Source of the DNA: Carposina sasakii
Lineage: Eukaryota > Arthropoda > Insecta > Lepidoptera > Carposinidae
Assembly (NCBI GenBank): GCA_014607495.2
Contig: CP053167.1
Location: 3,038,001 to 3,102,000, forward strand
Length of the DNA: 64,000 nucleotides
Reading direction: 5' to 3'
A model generated the notes under the pieces. That model did not search any database and was not told the DNA's origin. It worked only from the letters and a program-made list of their open reading frames with translations. A program made the translations under genes and the position numbers. Shown here piece by piece: positions 1 through 10,788 of this stretch; the first letter of the stretch is position 1; every line of letters starts with the position of its first letter.

Positions 1-995
1 TTAAATTGTTGTCACAGGTAGTTTTCATGGTAGCGATATGATTCTTCTGCAAATGTTTATATTATTTTGTAATATATCGATTACAGAACACAAAGATTCG
101 TAGCAAAGATTCCTCTTAAAAAAAAACACCTATATACCTAGTTATTATATAAAGCAATCAGAAAGTTATTTTGATGTACGTAACAATAATTAATTATATC
201 TAAACTCTACTTACACGTGGAACTATAAATGGGTACATGATTTTTCTCTGTTAAGAGTTCCTAGGAAGATACCTTATTACTTCCTCTTTCTTATCTTAAT
301 GATATTCTGCAATTAATACTTATTAATATACTTCGACCTTAAATGCAGATTTTTCCTCACATAATATTAATAAATAATTAAACACCAACTTTACATCTCT
401 TATAAGTAGAGTCGGTACGGACCATTAGCAGATTTAGCGGGTCGTTAGCAGAATAATGAAACACTTATATCTCGTTAGTAGGTAGGTACAAGTCTATATT
501 AATATATTACTAATACAATAAAGGAATGAACCTACAATTCCGCTACGGCGACTGTTGCTCTCTCAGAAAATGGCTCGAACAAATCGTTCGAAAAGTGGTT
601 TCGCCATTCTCGTGCACTTCGCAAAAGAGCGCAAAATCAATTTACATCGCTTCTGTGGATTAATCTAATCTATTCGACATCAAAGGCGTGCGGTGTGTAG
701 GTAGGTACCTATACATATCTACCTCCCTACAGTCGGTCGGGGCACATCTAACTTCACCCTGTTAAAACGTCCTCTGATATAAGCGCCAGTGTCTTTGTAA
801 AGATAGATCTATTTTATTTGTTTTATAAATTTCGATGAAAATCCGCAAGACTTCGTCATTGAAAGAAATGTTAGCGAAGTTATATAGAAAATATCGAAAC
901 ATGTTTTGAACATTTTTTCACTGCTCGCTTGGAAAATATTTAGAAACGTATTACCCTATTTAAAAATTCTTTGTTTAAACTGAGCAATAATTATA
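1..995. other. AT-rich sequence without recognisable gene
   Basis: No open frame of useful length, splice-bounded exon or family motif was seen on either strand. Most likely intergenic or intronic. Confidence 0.5.
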
Positions 996-1381
996 TACAG
1001 GATGATTTTTGGTCGTCAACGTTCCCGAAAACTACGGAATCTCCTCATCATCACGATCATTTTTCTCCATGGAAGCATACCTGGGAAGTGTCTGGTTTCC
1101 AAAATATTAGGGTCCAAAGTTGAGTAAATAGACTGCGTTTTTCTGCATAAATGCACATAGCAAGCAGACGCGCGTAGCAAGATTTTTTCACGAGAAATAA
1201 TTAATATCTGTCTATAATAAAACTAACATAAACACTAGATACTATAAATTTCGCCCGATCAAATAATAAAAAAAAAATAAAAAAAATAATTCCCAGCATT
1301 TTTTTGGCATAAACTTACTTTATTTGATGTATAGAGAACGTACGCTTCGTTAATGGTGGCCATAAAAAAAACACCCTGTAC
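996..1381 (+). mobile_element. MITE-1 copy a (about 380 bp, TA target)
   Basis: One end reads ACAGGATGATTTTTGG and the other, reversed, ACAGGGTGTTTTTTT, giving short imperfect terminal inverted repeats. The interior shares the strings GTCAACGTTCCCG, CATGGAAGCATACCTGGGAAG and GGCATAAACTTACTTTATTT with copies near 13.6, 23.0, 25.4, 45.5 and 46.9 kb. It has no coding capacity. The copy at 25.35 kb sits in a Helitron whose sister copies show the empty site, which supports a TA duplication. The superfamily is not identified. Confidence 0.85.
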
Positions 1382-1837
1382 AGTATACTTGAATTGTTTG
1401 AATCGGCCGCGGGGTCGTCTATGAACGCCTCTGTCCATAAAGTTTGCATCGTCATCATCAGCAGTCCACTGCTGGACGTAGGCCTCCCCCAGAACCACAA
1501 AGCTCGATCTCCCATTACCTTACCGATGATATAATATAGGTAGTTAATAAAGTTACACAAAAACATAAAATCGAATAATACTTATGTAAATATGAATTGG
1601 ATCATTCCTTTTAGCCTCAAAAAGAGTCGCTGCATAACATAATGCGTCACCGTTTTTTGGTAACACGCGTCAACCACAACAAAAGGGCCGTTTTGTCGTG
1701 TAGACCGCCCTTTCTTCGGATTCAAATGAACCGGAAACATGCCTAAAAGTACAGTCAACTTCGTAAGTTATTCGAAAATATTTATTCAAAGGAGACGGGG
1801 AATTCAGCCATGTGACTAAACCAATTGCCGGGTCAAC
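1382..1837. other. Gene-free stretch with an RTE-tail fragment
   Basis: Positions about 1446-1500 carry a reversed piece of the RTE-type tail repeat (ATC repeats, then CAGTCCACTGCTGGACGTAG). Nothing else is recognised before the direct repeat starting at 1838. Confidence 0.5.
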
Positions 1838-1980
1838 AAATACAATACCAGAACAATGAAAGTAGAGTTGAGCTCAGTATTCACTACTAGCTAGCTGTTG
1901 CCTGGGATTCTATTCACTAGCACTACTATTTGTTAAAGGTAATCCCAGATTTAAGGTAACTTAATAGTCTTCCTCAAATT
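1838..1980 (+). repeat. 143-bp direct repeat, left copy, flanking the LINE
   Basis: Matches 6943-7085 over 143 bases with two differences that I can see (ctagctGttg/ctagctAttg and ctattTgtta/ctattCgtta), at a constant offset of 5105. It stops 11 bases before the open frame of ORF1. It is either an exceptionally long target-site duplication or a terminal repeat of the element. No LTR hallmarks (TG...CA ends, primer-binding site, polypurine tract) were seen. Confidence 0.85.
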
Positions 1981-1991
1981 AATAATCAACT

Positions 1992-2771
1992 GTGTTATCC
2001 CGCCCTAAGCGTAAACGCCAAGATGAAATAGGCGCACTAAGGGATGAATTTATGGCACTGTTTTCAGCATGGAAGTCCGATCAAGACTCAAAGTTTTCAT
2101 CTTTATTGACTTGCGTACAAGAAATCAAGGATCAAAATAATGATATAAGAAGCTCAATTGACTTCATATCTCACAAATATGAGGAAACTATGCTAAAACT
2201 GGAGAAGATAGAAGATGATCGTAAACAGGATCGGAAATATATACAAATTCTGGAAGCTAGGATCGAAACAATGGAACGTAACCAACGCCAATCAAGCATC
2301 GAAATGCGAAACATTCCTAAAAAACAGAATGAGTCAAAAGAAGACCTAATAAACCTGGTGAAGAATGTGGGAAAGACCATAAATGTCTTGGTACAATCAT
2401 CGGACATTAGAGATGTTTATAGGGCAAAGTCTAAAAAAGGTAATAATATGCCTATCATGGCGGAGCTGAATAGTATTCTCTTGAGAGACAAAATAATATC
2501 GTCCGTAAAAAAGTACAATAAACTACATAAGGAATCTAAGTTGGATACAACAAGTATTCAATTAGAGGGGCCAAAGCAACCGATTTATATATCTGAATAT
2601 CTTACCTTCCAAGCCAAGAAGTTGTACTATGCTGCACGAGAATTCTCTAGAAAAAATAATTACGCGTATTGTTGGGTTACGCACGGCAAAGTATACCTAC
2701 GTAAATACGATGGAGCTACTCTTATCCGCATCGAATGTGAAAACGACTTGGAAAACATAGGCCATAAGTGA
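1992..2771 (+). CDS. LINE ORF1 protein (coiled coil plus nucleic-acid-binding C-terminal domain)
   Basis: The open frame of about 259 codons begins at a GTG just after an in-frame stop at 1983; the first ATG is at 2052. The N-terminus is basic (RPKRKR). A long charged heptad-rich region (about residues 45-100) predicts a coiled coil. The second half, with RNIP, DIRDVYRAK, RDKIISSVKKYNK and YISEYLTFQAKKLYYAAREF, looks like the ORF1/FP-like 'zinc finger DNA-binding protein' family that is repeated through lepidopteran genomes. Related proteins usually carry an N-terminal Cys/His finger, which is missing here, in keeping with 5' truncation. Expected role: binding element RNA into ribonucleoprotein particles. 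The family assignment is from memory of motifs, not a search. Confidence 0.7.
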   Translation: MLSRPKRKRQDEIGALRDEFMALFSAWKSDQDSKFSSLLTCVQEIKDQNNDIRSSIDFISHKYEETMLKLEKIEDDRKQDRKYIQILEARIETMERNQRQSSIEMRNIPKKQNESKEDLINLVKNVGKTINVLVQSSDIRDVYRAKSKKGNNMPIMAELNSILLRDKIISSVKKYNKLHKESKLDTTSIQLEGPKQPIYISEYLTFQAKKLYYAAREFSRKNNYAYCWVTHGKVYLRKYDGATLIRIECENDLENIGHK

Positions 2772-3226
2772 CTGCTGAAACACTCAAATATTAATGTACT
2801 GAGAATATTATGTATCAACTCTACTGATATCATTCCAATCTGCCGTGCATATCATGCTGAGCTTTGTAAAATGCTAAATTGTTACATTTTGTGTTATATA
2901 GATCGCACTGTTGATTATGTATGCCGATTACCAGATGGTATGTATGTATATAAGTTGTACTGCTGTTACTGGGAGTCTTGTCAGTTTGTATTGTGTATAC
3001 TATTAGCCAGTTTAGATGTTAAGATTGAGGGTTGCAATACGGGATACAAAATTCGTCATATTTATGGTTACTCTGATGTTACGGAGATGGGTCCTTTAAT
3101 AGATATATTTACATTAGGCTTTTTTGTCAGCTGTAAAATAGATCTAGAAGTAATATTAAACTCTATAAGGTTTAAAATACAGGGATATGTACATTCTTAT
3201 GTGAGTCCAATAACTTTCAATACAGG

Positions 3227-6174
3227 ATGTCTGATAGTATACAATATGTAAACGATGATCTTGACAAAAGTGTCAATGTTGGTGAGTCATTTCTGGTTGA
3301 TGAGCCAGCATGCTGTGAGAATATATTAAGCCGTGCTGCTGGTGGGCTAAAAGTGATTGTCCAAAATATTAGGAGTATTGACCATAATTTTAACGATCTC
3401 ATAGTTCATCTTGATATCGTTAAAGTGAAATTTGACCTAATCATTCTCACTGAGTGTTGGCTTAAACACCTGGGTACATTACCGAAACTGCAGAATTATA
3501 ACTGCTATACCTCGACCAGACACATTAACCAAAGCAGTGGGGTGGTGGTATACATTAGTGAGGGTCTCAATGCCAATGTATCTGAAACCAACCTTATGGA
3601 TGCTGATGGTCTGCTTATTAAAATAAATAGGTCACATGCATTCGTAGCTATCTATAGATCACCCTCTATAATTAACTTAGACAATTTTACTTACTCACTG
3701 GACAAGACACTAGCTGAACTAAAAAACTACAAGAACCTTCTGGTAACTGGTGACCTAAATATAGATATTAGGGAAGGTAACTCGGACCCGCGGTGTTTAG
3801 ACTATCTCAATTTGTTATCCTCACATGGACTCCTGCCGAGCCACACATACCCAACTCGTAACGAGAAATGCTATGATCATAGTTTCTTGAATATTGGTAG
3901 CAGGGCCTGTACAGTTGTGTATAATTCCACATCACAGATCATTGCTCCGTTATGATAGCGTTGGAAGAGGATTCCTGTCATAAAAGTAAACATTATAAAT
4001 TAATACGAAAAATAGATTATGCTCGTGCTTTAGAATTATTAACCGCTATAGACTGGTCTGACATATACAGCATACAGGATCCAAATTTGGCGACGGATAG
4101 GTTTCATGAAATATTAACGAGTATAATACAGGAATCTACCTCAAACATCAAAATTACTACAAGGAAGGCAAACATTAGGCCATGGATAACTCCAGGTTTG
4201 GTCAGATGTATCAGATGGAGAGATAAATTACATTACAGGTTGAGAAAAGAGCCCGATAATCAAGCTTTGTGCACAACCTATAAGAGGTATCGCAATTTTT
4301 GCAATAAGCTTTTGCAAAACTTAAAAACCGATTATGAAAAGTCCCAACTGCGTATAAATAAAAACAATAATAAAAAGACATGGGAAATAATACGTCAGAT
4401 TTGTTATCTAAATAGTAAGAATAAAACTGGCTCTCAGCTGCTGACAGTAAAGAACACACCACAGGCTTCGGTAAACTATGTCAATAATTACTTTACAAAT
4501 GTTGGCAGAGCACTAGCTGATAAAATCCTTTGTAAACTTGATACTAATGAAAAAGATCTAGCTTCTAAAGCGAAAAGCGCATCTAGTCCACTTAATTCCC
4601 TAGTGCTTTCGCCTACTGATGAGTATGAAGTTAGGAAAATTATTGGATCTCTAAAAAACTCCGTATCATCAGGTTGGGATGGTGTATCATCGATGCTAAT
4701 GAAGAGAGCTGCTGCACTCTTAGCTAGTCCTATATCGTATATCTGTAATTTGTGTTTCTCGGTTGGGGTCTTTCCTGAACAGCTTAAGCTGTCCATAATT
4801 ACACCAGTTCATAAGTGTGGGGATGGGGACAACGTCGCCAACTATAGGCCCATTTCGATATTACCAACACTTACAAAAGTAGTGGAAAAGGCTATAAATA
4901 TAAGATTAATAAATTTTTTAAATTCTAATAAGTACTTTTCCCGAAATCAGTACGGTTTTCAAAGAAACATTTCAACTTCCGATGCTATAGAGGATCTAGT
5001 CCATCATGTCTCACAGATGCTGGATGCAAATCGTAAATGTCTGGCTATATTCCTGGACTTGGCCAAGGCATTTGATACAGTCTCCATTCCTATACTTATT
5101 CGTAAGATTGAGCTTGCAGGTGTACGGGGGACGCCCTTGAAACTATTCCAGTCTTATCTCAGTAACAGAACTCAATCAGTGCGAATAGGAGATCATAAGA
5201 GTGAGTGTATGGGTATTGATTTTGGTGTTCCCCAAGGATCAGTCCTTGGCCCTACATTGTTCCTAGTATATCTCAATGATCTCGGTGAAACTAAACTTAA
5301 AAATGGGAGGATAATATCTTTTGCTGACGATACGGTACTCCTCTTTGATGCTCCATCCTGGCCTGAAGTTAAACAAATAAGCGAGGAAGGTTTTCGATTA
5401 GTGTTGGACTGGCTGAGTAATAACATTTTGACCCTTAACCTGGACAAAACTAGGTACATGACCTTTAGCATTTATGAAAATAAACAACCGTCCAATTTAT
5501 GTATAAGAGCACATATCTGTGATCATGTCGCTGTATGTAATGATTGCCCTTTGCTTACCGCTGCAACATCCTTAAAATACTTAGGGGTTATTTTGGACAG
5601 AAATTTAAATTGGAAATGTCAAATTGCAGCATTAAGTGGTCGGATTCGGAAATTGATGTGTGTGTTTAAAAAAATCCGTAGAATAAATGACAAGGAAACC
5701 ATTAAAATGGTTTATTTCTCGTTGTGTCAATCGGTTCTTTCATATGGTATAACAGCCTGGGGTGGAGCTAAAAAAACTCACATGATCAAATTAGAAAGGG
5801 CTCAGAGAGCAGTAATCAAAGTCATTAATTTTAAGAGACTTCGTTATTCAACATCGGTTTTGTATCAAGAATTTCTGGTATTGACGGTGCGCCAATTATT
5901 TATGAAAGCTATAATTCTTAAGCAACATCGTGTTGCACCACCCCCAGTCATATCGACAAGACGCATTGCTACTGTCTACCATGTACCACATTGTAGAACA
6001 TCATTTTGTCGCAGCTTCTGGTATTACTTGTGTCCCTGGTTATATAACAAGTTTGCTAGGATTACTGGACCACTTCTGAATAAAAATTACTATGACTTTG
6101 GGAGAGTAGTTACGGGGTATCTGCAATCTTTATGTTATGAAGCTACAGAAGAAATGTTGTTATGCCATTGTTAG
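3227..6174 (+). pseudogene. LINE ORF2: endonuclease plus reverse transcriptase, one frameshift
   Basis: The first frame (3227-3955) gives an apurinic-type endonuclease: VIVQNIRSI, the acidic residue in ILTECWL, IYRSPS and GDLNID. The expected final Asp-His motif (T-D-H-C-S-V) lies in the other frame at about 3931-3948, so a one-base slip near 3930 is needed to enter the second frame (open to 6174). That frame carries reverse transcriptase motif A (LDLAKAFDTV), motif B (GVPQGSVLGP), motif C with the catalytic pair FADDTVLL, then YLGVILDRNLNW and a C-terminal region of about 150 residues. The protein would nick target DNA and copy the element RNA. Either an inactivating indel, an assembly error or, less likely, a programmed shift explains the break. 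Confidence 0.85.
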
Positions 6175-6294
6175 ATAAGAGTCATGTTTTGCAGAAAAGT
6201 GTGGCGTGTTATTGTCTCTCTTTCTTTCTTTTTCTTCTATACTATGTAGTACTTCAAATAAGATGCAGGCAGTGGTGAGATAAATTATAATAAT

Positions 6295-6480
6295 ATTATG
6301 CGCTATATAATATGTATGCATGTGTGTATGCAGGTATGTATAATTATGTTGTATTCATCTATGTATGTATATATTTATTTGTATTTATATTGTATTACAT
6401 GTAATGTATGTATGTATGTGTGTATATAATGTGTATGTATATGTAGATATTTATGTGCGTGTGTGTGTATGTGCATGAAT
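6295..6480 (+). repeat. Degenerate TGTA/TATG microsatellite in the LINE 3' part
   Basis: Runs of TATGTATG and TGTGTATG alternate for about 180 bases downstream of ORF2. No poly(A) tail is obvious between here and the right direct repeat. Confidence 0.7.
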
Positions 6481-6942
6481 GAATGGTTAAAATTGTGTCA
6501 ACTAGAATTTATTATATTGATTAAGTAATGCGAGAGGGTGAAGCTACCCTGCCGCTATACAGTTTTATTACTAGTGCGGAGGGTAGAAATCACTATTCAA
6601 TACTGTAAACGGATTTGTGGTCAATTTCAATACTAGAGATCATATAGAATGTCGGATTTTCATATTCTAAATCTTTTAAATTTTGTATAAAAACAATGTA
6701 ACAATTAATCTGAAAATGCAAAAAATCCTTTGGAATTGGTTATTAGAATTGGCTGGCAAATAAAATAAATTGTAAGCTCAGGTATTCGGCATGCGATCCT
6801 ACAGTGCGATTGACCATTATTAATATAAGTACCTACATATGTGAGTAGGACAGCACCTAAATGTTTGTGTACTATGTGGTTTCTCGATATATGCCAGCCT
6901 AAATAATACAATGCCTATCATCTGCATCTATAACGCCCTTTA

Positions 6943-7085
6943 AAATACAATACCAGAACAATGAAAGTAGAGTTGAGCTCAGTATTCACTACTAGCTAGC
7001 TATTGCCTGGGATTCTATTCACTAGCACTACTATTCGTTAAAGGTAATCCCAGATTTAAGGTAACTTAATAGTCTTCCTCAAATT
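6943..7085 (+). repeat. 143-bp direct repeat, right copy
   Basis: Partner of 1838-1980, in the same orientation. The sequences outside the two copies are unrelated, so the repeat ends are sharp. Confidence 0.85.
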
Positions 7086-7093
7086 CTTGAAAA

Positions 7094-7285
7094 TTTTTCC
7101 TAGAAAAACGTGTTAAGTAAAGCTGAAGAGTTTGTTTGTTTGGTTGAACGCGCTAATCTTAGGAACTAGTGGTCTTATTTGAAAAATTCTTTCAGTGTTA
7201 GATAGATTTATCAAAGAAGACGGACCCGCCCCGGCTTTGCACGGGTTCCCCTCGCGTGAATAAAGTCATGGGCAGCCGCTAATAT
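7094..7285 (+). mobile_element. Helitron-like non-autonomous element, decayed
   Basis: Shares AGCTGAAGAGTTTGTTTG, CGCGCTAATCT, GAAAAATTCTTTCAGTGTTA and a GC-rich 3' hairpin (CCCGGCTTTGCACGGG, then GGGCAGCCGCTAA) with the minus-strand copy at 46088-46293. The terminal CTAG has decayed to CTAA. Confidence 0.6.
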
Positions 7286-7379
7286 TCTATAAATCTGCTG
7301 CTAAATTTAGTTTGACATAATGATATGGATGATTTTTTCCGTTTCATGATGATGGGCTTATAGAGAATAAGAATTCCGT

Positions 7380-7566
7380 CCCCTGATTACGTAAAAGCAA
7401 TATCAAATCCGAAGCCGCGCGATCGCGATAATTGAGAGTGTGTGCGTGAGCGCAGCGAGCGCTCGGCGTCCTCCTGCGCCCCGCACCTCGCCCAAGCACA
7501 CACACACTCTCAATTATCGCGATCGCGCGGCTTCGGCTTTGCTATTGCTATTACGTAATCAGAGGG
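7380..7566. mobile_element. Palindromic MITE with CG-rich arms
   Basis: Two arms of at least 36 bases are near-perfect inverted copies (CGAAGCCGCGCGATCGCGAT / ATCGCGATCGCGCGGCTTCG). The ends match too (CCCTGATTACGTAA / TTACGTAATCAGAGGG). The centre is a short GC-rich loop (CGAGCGCTCGGCG). A diverged relative with the same CCCTGATTACGTAA end lies at 44051-44240. No coding capacity. Confidence 0.8.
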
Positions 7567-8165
7567 CCGTCCTACTTTTATCATAACTTTAGACATCGAC
7601 TGTACTATACCGCGACATTACCTTCAATGAATCAATATCATTCAACCAACGGCATTCAACTAATTCTGTGTATTACCTTGCTTTATCTATTTCGTTATTT
7701 TCCTATAGGGAAATATAATGGAGCCAGAGCAAATGAGAGCTGTGTTAATCATTATACTGTCATACGACCATATATCTGGTTTTCGAAGTATAACCTGCCG
7801 AAAATATTTGTCTCCCCATAGCCAACCCTTCTCTGTTTATCCTCACCACCAACACAATCTTCTACCCTCATTTAGATGAGACTTTTTTCACCCTCACAAC
7901 CACGACACTATGCTCTACCCTCATCTAAATATGAGGCTATTTTGTACCCCCATACCCATGACGCTATCTTCTATAAAAGTTGTGAGGACACCTCTTCGTG
8001 TATTTGCCAGCTTTATGTAGAAAAAGATCCTGCAGGGAAGCTGGAGCTTTTTTATTATTCCCAAAAGAACTAATTATTTCTACTAGAATAAACGTTTTGT
8101 TACGAGCTCAGACGCTGGATACCAGTATATTTATTTTGTAAAATTCACTGTCACTCCATTCGTTA
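7567..8165. other. Gene-free stretch
   Basis: Two short open frames (7627-7821 and 7876-8073) have no recognisable motif, biased composition or splice context. I treat them as chance. Confidence 0.4.
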
Positions 8166-8522
8166 TGATGATGATGATGATCTCCGACCGTATTTCGGCC
8201 AAGGCGACCAATCTCTACGGAGATTGGCCAGGTACGCAGGAGATATTATAGTGCACAAGTGTGTGCGCAAACACAGATGCACTCTCTATTCCGTTACTCT
8301 CATAGTCTGATGGGACGGAAAGCCGACACGACAGGAGAGAGATCAGGCGCAGGACCAACGGTTTTTACGTGCTTTCCGAGGCACGAGCTAAGTGATATTT
8401 TTTACAACATTAAAATCTGTACATGAAATAAATTCATTGGTACAGGCCCGTGACTGGGATCGAACTTACGCCTCCCGCTTGGAAGGTGCACGTCTTAACC
8501 ACTGGGCTATCACTGCTACATT
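8166..8522 (-). mobile_element. tRNA-derived SINE, full copy
   Basis: Read on the minus strand the element starts with a tRNA-like head: an A box in TAGCCCAGTGGTTAAGACGT and a B box in GTTCGATCCCAG, followed by a body containing CGTGCCTCGGAAAGCACGT and GAGAGATTGG-type strings, and ends in a short CAT repeat. Copies or pieces lie at 18534-18592 (head), 19276-19575 and 51168-51325 (tail). It is moved by an unrelated LINE's machinery and encodes no protein. Confidence 0.85.
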
Positions 8523-8639
8523 CGTTATACATGTTATAAAAATGGAAGACAAAATATTTTACCTTATTAAGTTCTCTTTTCGGTTAAACAAGTTAATGGA
8601 AAACTTCAAAATTCAGTAGGTTTTACTAAATAAGTACCT

Positions 8640-8880
8640 ATTTATTTATTACTTAATACTTTAGTTCCTGCGCTGATCTGAGCTGAGCTTCATCATAGAC
8701 ACCAGCTGCATCTCCCTCCGCGCATATCGCAAGAGTTGAATAAAGGGACGTGCTCTCAGGTGATGCACTAGCAACTCGTCTTTCGAAAACCCAGCCATGT
8801 GTATACCTAAGTCCCACTCCCGTTTCGACAACGTAAGACACTATCGTTATTTCATATTGCAATACCGTATGCGACATTGA
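8640..8880 (-). repeat. Dispersed 'CTGCATCTCC' repeat
   Basis: Carries AGCTGCATCTCC, GCATATCGCAAGAG and CTCTCAGGTGATGCACTAGC. Pieces of the same family occur near 10300-10440, 14960-15015, 15845-16090, 30045-30250, 32600-32790, 34370-34460 and 40940-41025, in both orientations. Class unknown. Several copies have the order 'arm, GGCTGGGG, GATATCTC, cap', so it may be a decayed DNA element. Confidence 0.55.
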
Positions 8881-8939
8881 TAACAACATATAAGCTCAGC
8901 ATACAAGTCCACAAATAGTCTAGAGCGCGAGAAAGCGAG

Positions 8940-9030
8940 AAAAGACATAGGCTACTTTTTATTGCGGTAGGTGGCACCACCGCGCGATAATCGATACCGC
9001 GCGGACTAAGCCGCGGGCAACAGCTAGTTA
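8940..9030 (+). mobile_element. Helitron-like 3' terminus
   Basis: GGCTACTTTTTAT followed by CCGCGCGGACTAAGCCGCGG and the terminal CTAG. The hairpin followed by CTAG is the Helitron 3' hallmark. The 5' part is absent. Confidence 0.55.
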
Positions 9031-9472
9031 AAATAAAAGTAATTGATTAGAAACGACATAAGAACATACTACCATAACAAAACAATTAAGTCTACTACTC
9101 AATTTCAAAGAAAATATCTTTGAACACAAAAACAGATCGAGACAATTTTATCAGGAAAAATATTAATTAGTCACATCTGGTGCCGGAGAAAAATTGTGAA
9201 AAGTTAATATCGGTCTCAATATTAAAGACTCACGGATTATATTCGAACTAAATAAAACAAATGAAACAGTGTTAGCTTTACATAGACACTAGCGCCAATA
9301 TCATAACTAAGACGAAGTGAATATTGCCAATATTCGGGGATTCTGCTACATTGAATACATTCGCCAAATCTGTGACGCTTCATTGCCTAACCTAATGGTA
9401 GGAGACCACAGTGTAGCGGAGCAGAGGCCAAGCTATGTAGATTCATACAACATCTTAAATATACTTCGTAAA

Positions 9473-9807
9473 TCTATACATATAATAAAAATATACCGGA
9501 TCGCTGTCTGTACATGGAAAATATATGAGAAAAAAATATTATAGGAGACCTTTATCAACGAGATAGTACCCAAAGGAATGATTTTTGGATTTTTTGTCTG
9601 TTTGTCGGTTTGTTTGTCTGTGCGTTTGTGCACGCTAATCTCAGAAACAGCTAAAACGATTTTAATGCAGTTTTCAGGAATATATTGTGACAGGTCCCAC
9701 TTAACATATAGGCTACTTTTTATCCGGGAAAATGTTTTTATCCCGGATAATTTCGACATTTTGTTTTTTCTATAGTCCACGCGGACGGACTCGCGGGCGT
9801 CCACTAG
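9473..9807 (+). mobile_element. Non-autonomous Helitron, complete (335 bp)
   Basis: Begins TCTATACATATAATA after an A and ends with a GGACGgacTCGCGGGCGTCC hairpin followed by CTAG and then T. This fits the Helitron rules of 5' TC, 3' CTRR and insertion between A and T. It contains no open frame for a Rep/helicase and must use enzymes supplied elsewhere. It serves as the empty-site reference for 24804-26194. Confidence 0.8.
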
Positions 9808-9929
9808 TGTTAAATATACTGCTTGACCTGAGCGTCAACTATCAGGCCCTAAGCAAATACTGCATCGCGAATAGACTTTTTAATTTTAATATAATTGGTC
9901 GAGAGTCGAAAGTGTAGAGATCGTAAAAG

Positions 9930-10100
9930 TTGGTATATGCTCCCCAGGTCATGTCACAAGGCTACTGCCATATAGGGGTTTTTGCCCATAGTCAACATGC
10001 TGGACAGGCAAGTTGATGACCGCAGTATGATTTTCAGAATATGTTGACACACAGGAGGCACTGCTCCCTTAACCTACCCACGGGCAGACATAGAAGACGT
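9930..10100 (-). mobile_element. RTE-tail SINE-like repeat, decayed
   Basis: Reversed copy of the family best seen at 31029-31292 and 50428-50672 (CCGTGGGTA, GGCAGCAGCGCCTCC, GTGGTGACTATGGGCAAA). Roughly 75-85 per cent similar by eye. Confidence 0.7.
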
Positions 10101-10524
10101 CATTCTAATTGCAATATTAAAGATCAATCCCACATGTGCATTAATTTGTGCATAGGTACATAGTTTCGTACGGTGACTATATCTACACTGTGGCATTGAC
10201 ATATTTCAAAGAACATTAAAGAATTTTCATCCCTGTGTTCAAATCTGAATTATAAATAGATGAGGATTTTGTTAATTCTCCTGTGATGAACGCGTGGCTA
10301 CACTACTTCAATACATAAGCTGTATCTCCTTCTGCGTATATCATAAGAGCCGACTAAGGAACTGAGTGGCGTACTCTCAGGCAATGAACTAACTTTATCG
10401 GGGATCTGTTGAACGTGGCTGAGGTATCTCCTTCGTCTAGATACCTTATTCGGGGATATCTCAACAGCCGTATGTACAATATTAGTATAGTATTTTTAAA
10501 GATATTAAGAACAAGTTATGTTTA

Positions 10525-10788
10525 TACAGGGTGTAACAGAAAGAGTATGTTAAGCTAAAAGCTATGTAAATAGTCCACTGTAAAGAACCTATTTCCAAAA
10601 TTTGAGACTCGAAATCACATGTTTATTTTTCAAGATCGTATGAACATTCCTGAGTTGTTTAGGAATACTCCATACTATTTGAAAAAATAAACTTGTGATT
10701 TCGAGTCTGAAATTTTGTAAGTAGGTTCCTTTTAGTGGGCTATATACATAGCTTTTCGCTTAACATACCCCTATTGTTACATCCTGTA
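10525..10788. mobile_element. Foldback MITE, full length (about 264 bp)
   Basis: Ends TATACAGGGTGTAACAGAAA and TGTTACATCCTGTATA are inverted copies, and complementarity continues through almost the whole element (AAATTTGAGACTCGAAATCACA against TGTGATTTCGAGTCTGAAATTT). Truncated copies are at 40792-40840 and 41672-41870. No coding capacity. Confidence 0.85.

Larger units (their letters stand above)
1981..6942 (+). mobile_element. Non-LTR retrotransposon (APE-type LINE, Jockey/CR1-like group), nearly complete
   Basis: This plus-strand unit has ORF1 (1992-2771), a 455-base gap, an endonuclease-reverse transcriptase ORF2 (3227-6174) and a 3' part of about 770 bases rich in TGTA repeats. It is bounded by 143-bp direct repeats. 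ORF2 carries the apurinic-type endonuclease motifs, the reverse transcriptase motifs and a conserved C-terminal segment (YLGVILD). One reading-frame break interrupts ORF2. ORF1 has no ATG at its open start, so the element may be 5'-truncated. Clade placement (Daphne, CR1 or Jockey relatives) is inference from general appearance; a tree of the RT domain would decide it. Confidence 0.85.

Noticed and set aside
1992..2771. Endogenous baculovirus-like FP gene
   Set aside because: The resemblance is to the FP-like ORF1 family carried by lepidopteran LINEs; the next frame is a LINE ORF2 and no viral neighbours are present.
1838..7085. LTR retrotransposon because of flanking direct repeats
   Set aside because: The enclosed genes are APE endonuclease and non-LTR reverse transcriptase; there is no gag-protease-integrase, primer-binding site or TG...CA repeat end.
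8163..8180. Short ATG tandem repeats here and elsewhere as a CRISPR-like array
   Set aside because: They are simple microsatellite tails of retroposons; no spaced repeats exist in this eukaryotic window.
8432..8522. Functional tRNA gene
   Set aside because: A and B boxes are present but there is no consistent cloverleaf and the same head occurs in several SINE copies.
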